Origin: Lachnospiraceae bacterium
GTDB taxonomy: Bacteria; Bacillota; Clostridia; Lachnospirales; Lachnospiraceae
Direction: 5' to 3'
Assembly (NCBI GenBank): GCA_024696945.1
Contig: JAILGF010000060.1
Span: 1-64,000 of the forward strand
DNA: 64,000 nucleotides
Shown: piece after piece, positions 1 to 8,143 of the stretch
Layout of the letters: the number at the start of each line of letters is the position of its first letter
Numbering within the stretch: the stretch's first letter is position 1
Notes under the pieces: generated by a model
Databases searched by the model: none
What the model was told of the DNA's origin: nothing
The model's input: only the letters and a program-made list of their open reading frames with translations
Position numbers and translations under genes: made by a program

Positions 1-1
1 C

Positions 2-628
2 GGCAGTACCGCCGATGAGTTTGTTGATTTCCTGTGTGAGTATACCAGGGAAACGGTGAAAAACTATGACCCTGACGTGAAATTTGCATATGGCATGGAC
101 ATTGAGACATATATCAATATGACTTATGAGAAAGTCAAAAAGGATTATCACTGGTTAAATAGGGAAATGGCGGATAAATATTGCCAATACGCGATAATAC
201 AAGTTGACGGAGAATGGGAATTTGCAAGGAAATTCAGGGACGATAAGGAATTTCACTTATACGATTGCGAAACTACTGAGAGTTTATTAAGGAATATGGA
301 GTATGAATATCAGGAAGCAGCGCTCCAAGAAAATCCTGTGGTGGCTGAGTATGCAGTACCTTTTGGAAGAGTTGATGTGAATGGATGGGGCCTGGAAAAG
401 TATATCATATATAAACTTAAGACCGGTGATTACAAGGTTTATGTACAGGCGGGAGACCGAACCACAGGCGGCAGTAGGGAATTCTTTATAACACCTGACT
501 GCTTTGAAGCAAAAACATATGGAGAGTTCCTGGACCGATATCTGGAGATCGTTCCAGGTGGGGAATTTGGACTCAAGAAAAAAGATCTTGCTCCCAATAA
601 AGATCTGAAAAAATTCTTTGGGTATTGA
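2..628 (+). CDS. Unrecognised protein, 5' end outside window
   Basis: The ORF track starts this gene at a GTG at 56, but the same frame is open back to base 2 without a stop, so the true start is most likely upstream of the window and this is the C-terminal part of a longer protein. The visible part is about 208 residues, soluble, rich in Tyr, Glu and Asp, with no membrane segment or motif I recognise. It ends with a basic, Lys-rich tail (DLKKFFGY). A good intrinsic terminator follows within 10 bases. I cannot assign a function. The GTG at 56 has no convincing ribosome site, which supports an upstream start. Confidence 0.6.
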   Translation, partial: GSTADEFVDFLCEYTRETVKNYDPDVKFAYGMDIETYINMTYEKVKKDYHWLNREMADKYCQYAIIQVDGEWEFARKFRDDKEFHLYDCETTESLLRNMEYEYQEAALQENPVVAEYAVPFGRVDVNGWGLEKYIIYKLKTGDYKVYVQAGDRTTGGSREFFITPDCFEAKTYGEFLDRYLEIVPGGEFGLKKKDLAPNKDLKKFFGY

Positions 629-637
629 AATGAATTG

Positions 638-674
638 AACGTACGTCTTTAAGTTAAGGACGTGCGTTTTTTTT
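638..674 (+). terminator. Intrinsic terminator after the left-edge gene
   Basis: AACGTACGTC and GGACGTGCGTT form a stem (with G-U pairs) around a short A/T loop and are followed directly by a run of eight T. It lies just after the stop at 628. Confidence 0.85.
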
Positions 675-757
675 GTCTCTCTTTAAATCCGTACAATCTA
701 CGGCATATTTGCCTGCTTGATATGATAGGAGCGGAACTAGAAATTATATAAGCTTAA

Positions 758-958
758 TTGCCTTTGTACTTGAAAAGCTTCCAAGAAATGTATAAAACAT
801 TAAACAGTTTTCAATCAATCATGGTTCCGGACTTTGTAGATGTAATATGTAAGCTCCCCAAAATTGAAGATAGGGGAAGAATAGCTAAAATGGATTTTAA
901 AACTATGCAACAGCAGACTGGTATCTTAAAGAGATGGATCTCATTCGATAACAGTTGA
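758..958 (+). CDS. Small unrecognised ORF, possibly a remnant
   Basis: This 66-codon ORF starts with TTG directly after an in-frame stop and has no clear ribosome site. The peptide (PDFVDVICKLPKIEDRG in the middle) has a protein-like composition but matches no family I know. It may be a fragment of a decayed gene or noncoding. Confidence 0.2.
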   Translation: MPLYLKSFQEMYKTLNSFQSIMVPDFVDVICKLPKIEDRGRIAKMDFKTMQQQTGILKRWISFDNS

Positions 959-995
959 ATTTGAAGTACGGATAGGATATAATTATAGTCATGGA

Positions 996-1033
996 ATCGG
1001 CCCCTTGGTGAAGCCGAATTTTAAGGGGCCGAT
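996..1033. other. Perfect 11-bp stem hairpin
   Basis: ATCGGCCCCTT at 996-1006 and AAGGGGCCGAT at 1023-1033 are exact inverse complements around a 16-base loop. There is no T-run on either side, so it is not a simple intrinsic terminator. It could be an RNA leader, a protein-binding palindrome or the end of a mobile element. Confidence 0.6.
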
Positions 1034-1179
1034 GTTCCAAAATGAGAAAGGATCATAAATGAAAACAATTCATTGAATGTTTGTGAACGTCTTATAAGGG
1101 AGAAACTAGGATCAGGTTCAAGTGTATTACTTCTGGCTTTAGCAAAAACTTTACCGGATATACGCACAGAGAAAGAAAG

Positions 1180-1209
1180 TTGAAACCTGATATATTAGGT
1201 ATGTATAAT
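1180..1209 (+). promoter_or_regulatory. Candidate sigma-A promoter overlapping the DprA-like start
   Basis: TTGAAA (1180-1185), an 18-base spacer and a perfect TATAAT (1204-1209). The -10 box overlaps the annotated ATG at 1208, so if it is active the message would start inside the ORF. Either the box is fortuitous or translation starts further in. The first residues look like a conserved HhH region, so I lean towards a fortuitous match. Confidence 0.3.
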
Positions 1210-2182
1210 GGATACAATATTTGGAATAAATGTGTTAAGAAATATAAAAGGAGTGGGAAAGAGTGCCTTCTATAAAAAATATTTTGAAGCACTTAAGAAC
1301 ATTGATTCAATTGAAAAACTGAAGAGCCTTATACTTAAAAACGAAAGCAGGATAACTTCGCTGGATGTGGAGGAAGCTGTAAGAATAGCTGAGGCTTTGT
1401 GTGATAGATACAAGAGGTTTACCGACATAAAGATAATCACGGTTTATGATAAAGAATATCCGCAAAGGCTTAACGTTATGGGAAACAAAAGACCGCAGGT
1501 GCTTTACGTAAAAGGAAATCTTGAGGCTCTTAACAAGGATAATATTGCGGTAATAGGAACTCGGACCCCTTCTGAACTGAGCAAGCGAGATGAAGAAAGG
1601 CTTGTAAGCGGAATCCTCCAACATTCAGACCGGGTAGTAGTAAGCGGGCTGGCTTTGGGCTGCGACAGTATTGCTCACAAAACGGTAGTTAATGATAACA
1701 GGATAACAATCGCAGTTTTACCATGCGGAGTAAATAATATAGTACCTGCATCCAACAGAAAACTGGCAGAGGATATCTTAAAAAGCAACGGCTGTCTTGT
1801 ATCCGAGTATGAACCAAATGCTGCAGCTTCTAAATATATGTTTGTCGAAAGAGATGAAATTGTTGCTGCACTTTCAGATATTACCTTTGTTGTTGAATGC
1901 GGAATGAACAGCGGAACAATGCATACAGCGAGAGCTGCGATGGAGTTCTGTCGGAGACTTGCCTGCTTTCATCCTGATGGAGACGTTGAGGGGCAATTTG
2001 CCGGCAATGAATATTTAATAGATGGAAAGCAGGCTTATAAGGTAACCGGGATTGATGATCTTATAAAGCTTTTAAATGAAACACCATTGGTTAGAACTAA
2101 GGAATCCGAGGATCACGAAGAACACCAGATGACGATAGAGGAATGGCTTATACATGGACATACCTGTGTAAGTGATCAATAG
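1208..2182 (+). CDS. Divergent DprA/Smf-like (SLOG fold) protein
   Basis: A 324-residue protein with the DprA layout. The N-terminus has a helix-hairpin-helix-like segment (IKGVGKSAF, about residues 13-21). A Rossmann-type domain runs from about residue 110: VIGTRTPS stands in for the usual GSR motif, SGLALGCDSIAHKTV (145-159) for SGxAxGID..AH, and VERDEIVAALSD (about 214) for the RNRIIAGLS motif. DprA loads RecA on single-stranded DNA during transformation, but divergent SLOG/DprA paralogues also occur in mobile and conflict loci. This copy has a Thr in the GSR motif, no C-terminal winged helix that I can recognise and no topA neighbour, so it is probably not the housekeeping dprA. It sits beside ORF fragments and a possibly truncated gene, which suggests accessory DNA. 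The ribosome site before 1208 is weak. Confidence 0.75.
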   Translation: MDTIFGINVLRNIKGVGKSAFYKKYFEALKNIDSIEKLKSLILKNESRITSLDVEEAVRIAEALCDRYKRFTDIKIITVYDKEYPQRLNVMGNKRPQVLYVKGNLEALNKDNIAVIGTRTPSELSKRDEERLVSGILQHSDRVVVSGLALGCDSIAHKTVVNDNRITIAVLPCGVNNIVPASNRKLAEDILKSNGCLVSEYEPNAAASKYMFVERDEIVAALSDITFVVECGMNSGTMHTARAAMEFCRRLACFHPDGDVEGQFAGNEYLIDGKQAYKVTGIDDLIKLLNETPLVRTKESEDHEEHQMTIEEWLIHGHTCVSDQ

Positions 2183-2283
2183 GTTACCGTGCCGTGAAAT
2201 GTACGGCGTTATTTGAGGCGTAGTATATTATATCCGGAGGCGAAAGTAAAACCTTTACACAATAACTGACGGAGGAAAAAGCC

Positions 2284-2655
2284 ATGATGAAGAGAAATGT
2301 CGGTGAAATCGTAACTTTTGGTTCTTACATACAGGACGTAGGCTCTGATGAGAAGAAGCCGATCGAGTGGATAGTAATGGAGACAAATGAGTCCGGGATG
2401 CTGTTGCTTAGTCTTAAGGTTTTGGATGGTCAGGCAGTTAATGACCCTCATAAAAAAGGCTATGAAGTTAGAGAGGATATTTCAGATGAAGTCTTTGAAT
2501 CGCTTGATAAAAGACCATTATTAGGAGCATGGGCAAGCACAACGCTTAGACGATGGCTTAACGAGGATTTCCATAATACGGCTTTTAGCGAAGATGAAAG
2601 AGGTATGATCATCGGCACCAAAGTTCAAACAAAATACAATCTTTGTAAGCGATGA
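2284..2655 (+). CDS. DUF6273-type protein, probably truncated
   Basis: 123 residues with a strong ribosome site (GGAGG) nine bases before the ATG. The pattern EWIVME..GMLLLSLKVLDG followed by W.STTLRRWLNEDFHNTAFSEDE is typical of DUF6273, a domain of unknown function common in Clostridia. The family usually continues with a segment describing further ordered repeats; here the frame ends soon after at TGA. In another frame, an open stretch (ending at about 2712, peptide FVSDDQGFAVGVLDDEVKLML) runs on from the same place, which fits a frameshift or small deletion that broke the 3' part. Function unknown. Confidence 0.6.
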   Translation: MMKRNVGEIVTFGSYIQDVGSDEKKPIEWIVMETNESGMLLLSLKVLDGQAVNDPHKKGYEVREDISDEVFESLDKRPLLGAWASTTLRRWLNEDFHNTAFSEDERGMIIGTKVQTKYNLCKR

Positions 2656-2756
2656 TCAAGGTTTTGCAGTAGGCGTGTTAGATGATGAAGTAAAGCTTAT
2701 GCTCAAGTGGTAATCGGACATATTTAAAAAGACTCCTGAAAAAGAAATACTGTAAC

Positions 2757-2796
2757 AACTCATGCCAGACCTTTGGGCCCGGCATGAGTTTTTTTC
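2757..2796 (+). terminator. Strong intrinsic terminator
   Basis: AACTCATGCC (2757-2766) pairs exactly with GGCATGAGTT (2781-2790), followed by a T-tract. It closes the accessory-looking left patch before the dus promoter. Confidence 0.9.
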
Positions 2797-2797
2797 G

Positions 2798-2826
2798 TTG
2801 ATTTTATTTAGAGAAAAAGGTATAAT
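2798..2826 (+). promoter_or_regulatory. Sigma-A-type promoter for dus-LRR-AKR
   Basis: TTGATT (2798-2803), 17-base spacer, TATAAT (2821-2826), placed between a terminator and the dus gene. The leader to the dus ATG is about 120 bases and includes a 16-codon ORF (about 2890-2940, MKKLFVILSLIRVVIW) that looks like the stump of a signal peptide. Confidence 0.7.
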
Positions 2827-2953
2827 TAAAAATGTTTATATACACAGGTTGAAAGATATAGCATAGGTTATAAGGAATAAGGAAATCTAATGAAGAAATT
2901 ATTTGTAATACTGTCTTTAATTAGAGTAGTGATATGGTGACAATGGTGATAAA

Positions 2954-3922
2954 ATGAATATAGGCGATGAGATAGTGGTCGGAGGGATTACCTTAAAGTC
3001 CAATGTCCTGATGGCTCCTCTTGCAGGCTATACCTGTTTCCCATTCAGGCTGATGGCGGAAAGACTGGGTGCCGGAAGTGCCTACACGGAAATGGTCAGT
3101 TCGGACGGTCTGAAATACAATGACAGGGCAACCTCGAAGCTGTTGTATACGGACGAAAGGGAAAAATTAAAGTGCGTTCAGCTCTTAGGCTCGATTCCAA
3201 CGGTTTTTGAGAGAGCTGCAAAGAGTGACAGAATACAGAAATTTGATATAATCGACATTAATATGGGGTGTCCGGTTCCAAACGTGATAAAATCAGGTGA
3301 GGGCTGTGCACTGATGAATGATATACCCAGGGCATCCAAGATAATTGAGGCGTGTAAAAGAAGCGGAAAAATCGTATCTGTAAAATGCCGTATAGGAATG
3401 AACAGACAGAAGATAGTTATAGAGGAGTTCGCCAGGATGTGCGAAGCGTCCGGTGCCGATATGATAACGGTTCACGGAAGGACCAGGGATATGATGTATG
3501 ATGGTGAGCCTTTATATGATTATATTAAGCTAGCTAAACAATCGGTCAGGATACCCGTTATCGCAAACGGTGGGATCAATTCGAAAGAGAAAGCTTTTGA
3601 GATGATGGAAAAAACCGGCGCGGACGGAATAATGCTTGCAAGATACGGGTTTGAGAACCCTCTGATTTTTTCGGAGCTGACAGGTAAAAAATGCAGCGAT
3701 ACAAAATTCAGTCTAATAATGGAACAGCTCGAAATTGCAAAGGAATGCTTTGACGAGCTTTATGTTCTTACATATATTAAAAAGCTATCATCCTATTTTA
3801 TGAAAAAGCTTCCGGGATCAAAGAAGTATAAGCTTGAGTTATACAAATGCGGAAGTATTTCTGAATTGAGGGTGGTTTTGGAGAAGATATTTGGGAGTAA
3901 GGAAGATGCAGGAGCAATTTGA
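2954..3922 (+). CDS. dus: tRNA-dihydrouridine synthase
   Basis: A 322-residue flavin (FMN)-dependent TIM-barrel enzyme that reduces uridine to dihydrouridine in the tRNA D-loop. Visible family marks: MAPLAGYTCFPFR at the N-terminus, TEMVSSDGL, DINMGCPVPN with the catalytic Cys (about residue 101), VKCRIGM, TVHGRTRDMMYDG, and VIANGGINS for flavin phosphate binding. Length is normal for the Dus family. Its 3' end overlaps the start of the LRR gene by 17 bases, so the two are probably co-translated. I cannot tell DusA, DusB or DusC specificity; in Firmicutes these are usually the DusB type. Confidence 0.92.
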   Translation: MNIGDEIVVGGITLKSNVLMAPLAGYTCFPFRLMAERLGAGSAYTEMVSSDGLKYNDRATSKLLYTDEREKLKCVQLLGSIPTVFERAAKSDRIQKFDIIDINMGCPVPNVIKSGEGCALMNDIPRASKIIEACKRSGKIVSVKCRIGMNRQKIVIEEFARMCEASGADMITVHGRTRDMMYDGEPLYDYIKLAKQSVRIPVIANGGINSKEKAFEMMEKTGADGIMLARYGFENPLIFSELTGKKCSDTKFSLIMEQLEIAKECFDELYVLTYIKKLSSYFMKKLPGSKKYKLELYKCGSISELRVVLEKIFGSKEDAGAI

Positions 3923-6900
3923 AATTGAAAACGGTGTTTTAAAGGCATATCTGGCACCGGATGCTGAGGTTGCGATACCCGAAGGGGTACATACTATAGG
4001 TGACGGTGTGTTTAAGGGTATGTCATGGCTCTTAAAGGTAACGCTTCCCTCAACGCTAAAAAAGATCGGGGATTCTGCATTTAAAGGATGCCGTCAGCTT
4101 AATAACATTGTTTTCCCTGAAGGCTTGGCGGAAATAGGTGAATATGCCTTTCACAGATGTCACGGAATAAAAGAAATGATATTCCCTAAAACTGTTACAA
4201 CGGTAAAAAACCATGCATTCCTTTACTGCGACGGTCTTAAAAAAGCCGTTCTTGAAGGACCTGAGCATCTTGAAAGAGCTGCATTTTCACATAATCTCTC
4301 TTTGGAGGAGATACATTTAAACGGAAATCTCGACGATTCTAATTTTGCGGATGAAGTATTTGAAGGTTGCGTTCGCCTCACAAGGATTAATCTGTCCGGG
4401 AAGGAATATGCGATTAATAATCTTATAGAGGCTATGGATTCTGATTCCGGATATCCGAAAATCATTAGATCGATTGCAAAAAGTGTTTATCATTCCTTAC
4501 AGATAGAAGACGGGGTTCTTTATTCCTTTCATATTAATTTAAAATCGATTTCCATTCCGGAGGGTATTACCGAAATAGGCAAAGGATGTTTTTTCGATAA
4601 AAAGGGGATATTGAATATTACTTTCCCGAAATCACTTCGTAAGATCAGGGCAAATGCTTTTCTAAATTGTACCGGCCTCCAAGAGATTACAATACAGAAC
4701 GATAATGTTGAAACGGACGACAAGGCTTTTAGAGGCTGCTGCAGTCTAAAGAAGGTCAATTTATCGGGAAAGACCTTTCTAATGGAGGATGAATCGGATA
4801 ATGAAACTGTAAGCCGTATAAGGGAACAGGTTTTAGGAGATTTTTACATCAGCGGAAGGGTTCTCATCCGCTACAAAGGAAACGAAGAGCATGTTCGTAT
4901 TCCTAAAGAGGTTGAAATAATCGGAGAACGCTGCTTTTTCGAAAATGAAAGGATTAAAGCGGTTACGTGTCCGGACAATCTCAGAGAAATCAGGGAACAG
5001 GCATTTGCGGGATGTGTAGCACTGCAGAACATGGTGCTTTCCGATAAGCTGAAAAGAGTTGAGAGGGAGGCTTTTGCAGAGTGTAAGAAGTTGTTAAAGA
5101 TAAATCTTACCGATACGGTTGAATATATTGGTGAATATGCTTTCAGACGCTGCTTCTCACTGAAATCTTTTGAGCGTTTGCCCAAGACTGCTGTCATAGA
5201 TCCGTATGCTTTTTATAAGACAAAGTTTTTCGATAATGTGTTGGAAGAACACAATAAAACTATAGAAAGCAATTTCGGGATAATGCCGTCAGTATGCAAG
5301 GAAGGCATAAAGATACTTTCTTTATCGGATGTAAATAATATAGGAAAATATGCGTATGCTGCAAGTCCCGATCTTGAAGAACTGGTTATAGATGCACCTG
5401 AATGCGTGATTGAACGTGAGGCTTTTTCAAATTGCCCGAAATTAAAAAGAGTAAGGCTCAACGTAAAGGAGATTCGAGAGGGAGCCTTTTCATATTGCAG
5501 AAAGCTGGAAGAGGTAAGCCTTTCGGGAGTTACGGTTTTACCGGAACGATGTTTTGCAGGCTGTTACAGCCTTATCGGATTTGAAGCCAAAGATGTGAAA
5601 AAGGTTGGTCCGAGGTGTTTTGATGAATGTGTACGATTGCCCGATTTTGATTTTATAGGAATTGAAGTAATCGGAGAGCGCGCATTTGAAAGATGTGATT
5701 CATTAAGAAGTGTGGAGCTTAATAGCGTTGAATGCGGATTTCACGCATTTGCGGATTGTGCTTCTTTAGAATCGGTTGAAATATCGGAGGATACTGTCTT
5801 AAAGAGTGGTACTTTTATCGGGAGCACTCAGATAAAAAGAGTAAGATACAACTCAAAGGAATATGTTTTTTCAAGATTTGCGGACAGCCTTAACAGTGTT
5901 GGAAATACATTACCCGGTCCTGTAAAGGAAGTGATCGCTTCGATATATTCCTGCTTTGAGATTGTTGACAGAAAGATACTTACGGGTTATCGTCAGGATG
6001 CTTCAAGAATTACCATACCTGAGGATATAGAAGAGGTGGGACAGGACGTTTTTAGGGACCATGTTCGTCTAAAGGATATAAATATCCCGAAATCTGTAAA
6101 GCTGTTTGGAAGTCATGCTTTTTCTCAGACAATGTGGCTTGACGAGCAGTGTAAGAAAAATGAAACCGTAATTGTTAATGACGTCTTGATAGACGGTACA
6201 CTATGCAGCGGAAGGGTGGTGATTCCTTCTTCTGTTAAGCGTATCGCAAGCTGGTGTTTTGCCGGAAACATCGATATTACGGAACTGGAGATACCTTCCG
6301 AAAGGATTGCTATTGAAGCACTGGCTTTCCGAAATTGTATAAATCTTAAAAAAATCATTGACCCGGAGAAAAAAGAGTATATATTATATAAAGTAAGTGA
6401 CCTTTCAAACGCGGAATACCCGGAACAGATACAGAAAATCTTCTCAGAATGCACAAACTGTTTTAAACTGGATGAAATGGGAAATCTGATAGAAAGTACC
6501 GGGAATATAACAGATCTGACCTTCCCGGCCGGTATTAAGGCTATAGGAGATGGAGTATATAAGGACTGCCATCTTTTGGAGAGCATTTCATTATCACATG
6601 ATACAGAGCTGATAGGGAAATCGGCTTTTGAAAACAGTAAGTGGCTTAAGATAGTGAAAAATGCAGGATCTGTTACAGTAATCGGTGCGCAGGCTTTTTC
6701 GGGCTGCCAGTCCTTGGAATCGATAGACCTTTCAAACAGCTTAAAGGAGCTGGGGAACAGATGCTTTGAGCATTGCAGCAGCTTGAAGGCAATTACTGTT
6801 TCAAACAGACTTGAAAAGATACCGGAGAGGGCATTTTTCCGCTGTAAATCCTTAACTAAGCTGCAAATTCCGGAATCCGTCAGGATTATTGAGCCAGAGG

Positions 6901-7010
6901 CATTTGCTTTTTGTGACAATCTGGAGGATGTATATATTTCTTCCAAAACTGTTATAGACGAAAAGGCATTCGCATTTTGTGACCGGGTACGGATACATAT
7001 TGGAGATTGA
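3906..7010 (+). CDS. Giant BspA-type leucine-rich-repeat protein, no export signal
   Basis: About 1034 residues from the ATG at 3906 (the track's 3891 start is a TTG with no better site; GGAGTAAGGAAG precedes 3906). Nearly the whole protein is LRR_5/BspA repeats of about 23 residues, e.g. IGDGVFKGMSWLLKVTLP, IGEYAFHRCHGIKEMIFP and IPERAFFRCKSLTKLQIP, arranged in four or so blocks separated by short linkers that begin like LEIEDGVLYS. BspA repeats form solenoids used for binding; most family members are secreted or wall-bound. Here there is no signal peptide, lipobox, LPXTG or membrane segment, so it should be cytoplasmic. It lies between dus (overlap) and an aldo/keto reductase (one base gap), so the three are likely one transcript. 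Partner unknown. Confidence 0.88.
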   Translation: MQEQFEIENGVLKAYLAPDAEVAIPEGVHTIGDGVFKGMSWLLKVTLPSTLKKIGDSAFKGCRQLNNIVFPEGLAEIGEYAFHRCHGIKEMIFPKTVTTVKNHAFLYCDGLKKAVLEGPEHLERAAFSHNLSLEEIHLNGNLDDSNFADEVFEGCVRLTRINLSGKEYAINNLIEAMDSDSGYPKIIRSIAKSVYHSLQIEDGVLYSFHINLKSISIPEGITEIGKGCFFDKKGILNITFPKSLRKIRANAFLNCTGLQEITIQNDNVETDDKAFRGCCSLKKVNLSGKTFLMEDESDNETVSRIREQVLGDFYISGRVLIRYKGNEEHVRIPKEVEIIGERCFFENERIKAVTCPDNLREIREQAFAGCVALQNMVLSDKLKRVEREAFAECKKLLKINLTDTVEYIGEYAFRRCFSLKSFERLPKTAVIDPYAFYKTKFFDNVLEEHNKTIESNFGIMPSVCKEGIKILSLSDVNNIGKYAYAASPDLEELVIDAPECVIEREAFSNCPKLKRVRLNVKEIREGAFSYCRKLEEVSLSGVTVLPERCFAGCYSLIGFEAKDVKKVGPRCFDECVRLPDFDFIGIEVIGERAFERCDSLRSVELNSVECGFHAFADCASLESVEISEDTVLKSGTFIGSTQIKRVRYNSKEYVFSRFADSLNSVGNTLPGPVKEVIASIYSCFEIVDRKILTGYRQDASRITIPEDIEEVGQDVFRDHVRLKDINIPKSVKLFGSHAFSQTMWLDEQCKKNETVIVNDVLIDGTLCSGRVVIPSSVKRIASWCFAGNIDITELEIPSERIAIEALAFRNCINLKKIIDPEKKEYILYKVSDLSNAEYPEQIQKIFSECTNCFKLDEMGNLIESTGNITDLTFPAGIKAIGDGVYKDCHLLESISLSHDTELIGKSAFENSKWLKIVKNAGSVTVIGAQAFSGCQSLESIDLSNSLKELGNRCFEHCSSLKAITVSNRLEKIPERAFFRCKSLTKLQIPESVRIIEPEAFAFCDNLEDVYISSKTVIDEKAFAFCDRVRIHIGD

Positions 7011-7011
7011 T

Positions 7012-8073
7012 ATGAGATATCGTGAGCTTGGAAAGACGGGACTTAAGGTTTCGGAACTGGGATTTGGAACCATTCCGATTTTAAGCGGTCACGTTCCCGT
7101 TCTTCCGGAATATTTCAGCCCGGATACGGATACGGCTATGGCCATCATGAAAAAAGCTTTCGAGTATGGCTGCAATTTTTTTGATACAGCTATCCCTGAA
7201 GAGTACGGGGATGCCGAGTATAAGCTTGGCAGGTTTGCAAAGACCATAGACAGAAATAGGATTGTCATTTCGGATAAGGCGAGATTTTACGGCGGCGGAG
7301 ACATTTATCGCGAGGTGTTACGCTCAATTGAGAATCTGGGGACAAAACCGGATATCTATTTTGTCCATCAGGTAGATGAAAGCAATGCCGATGAGGTTTT
7401 CGGAAAGGGTGGAGCTTTAGAGGCCCTGTATGATCTTAAAAGAGAGGGAAAGATAGGCTTTACCGGGATAGCCTCACACTATTACAACGTTCTGTACCGC
7501 GCAGCTCTCGACAAAAGAGTTGACGTACTGCAGGGAAGCGGAAATATCCTTGAAAGGGGAATGCTTGAACGTATCAGAAGGGAAGAGGTGTTTAAGGAAA
7601 AGGGATTCATCCTAAATAAGGTTTATGCCGCAGGCTTGCTTATCGGACCGTTCAGTGTGGCGGAGCTTATCGGCGGGATCCTTGAATATCCGTTTTCGTG
7701 CGCACTTTTGGGAATAGGTACGTTTGATCAGGCGGACGAAGCTTTTGAAAAGGAATATTCACCGATACATTTTTCCTTTGAGGAGGTAACGGAGCGTCTT
7801 AGGAAAAGCTTTGAACCGATCGCATGCAACAGATGTGAAAGATGTGTATGTTCGTACGGTCACGAAATACATACAAGCTTTCGTCAGTACAATTATTTTC
7901 ATCTCGGAAAGGAATTTTGGGCTGTAAATAAATTGAAAATGGATCTGTACAAGAATTATGAACACTGCAGATTCTGCATGGAACGCAGCTGCATGCAGCA
8001 ATGCGAAAATCACCTGAATATACCGGGTGAGATGGAGAGGATACACGATCTCCTTAAGTCATACGGAAAATAA
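7012..8073 (+). CDS. Aldo/keto reductase with C-terminal Fe-S Cys clusters
   Basis: 353 residues starting at the ATG at 7012 (MRYRELGKTGLKVSELGFG, the classic AKR start); the track's upstream start lies inside the LRR gene. The NADPH-binding TIM barrel covers about residues 1-260 with FDTAIPEEYGDAE and KPDIYFVHQ. The usual catalytic Tyr of the FDTA..YG pattern is kept (EEYGDAE), but the His motif is FVHQ. The C-terminal 95 residues add CNRCERCVC and CRFCMERSCMQQC, the ferredoxin-like clusters typical of the Fe-S subgroup of clostridial AKRs. It probably reduces an unknown carbonyl or takes part in electron transfer in the cytoplasm. It follows the LRR gene with a one-base gap. Confidence 0.85.
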   Translation: MRYRELGKTGLKVSELGFGTIPILSGHVPVLPEYFSPDTDTAMAIMKKAFEYGCNFFDTAIPEEYGDAEYKLGRFAKTIDRNRIVISDKARFYGGGDIYREVLRSIENLGTKPDIYFVHQVDESNADEVFGKGGALEALYDLKREGKIGFTGIASHYYNVLYRAALDKRVDVLQGSGNILERGMLERIRREEVFKEKGFILNKVYAAGLLIGPFSVAELIGGILEYPFSCALLGIGTFDQADEAFEKEYSPIHFSFEEVTERLRKSFEPIACNRCERCVCSYGHEIHTSFRQYNYFHLGKEFWAVNKLKMDLYKNYEHCRFCMERSCMQQCENHLNIPGEMERIHDLLKSYGK

Positions 8074-8143
8074 ATTGTCGGATATAAAATCAGAATTGTT
8101 ATGTAAAATAACATTACGGAACCACAACAGAAGGAGGGGTAAA

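Larger units (their letters stand above)
675..1207. other. Gene-poor stretch with short orphan ORFs
   Basis: This 530-base stretch holds no gene I can support firmly. It contains a 66-codon TTG-start ORF (758-958), a perfect hairpin (996-1033) and a 36-codon ORF starting at a TTG (1073-1183; peptide includes LGSGSSVLLLALAK). None resembles a known family to me. The short unrelated ORFs suggest decayed or rearranged DNA left of the DprA-like gene. Confidence 0.5.

Noticed and set aside
6125-6946. 273-codon minus-strand ORF across the LRR gene
   Set aside because: It is the antisense shadow of a clear repeat protein. Serine-rich, low-complexity peptide with no ribosome site.
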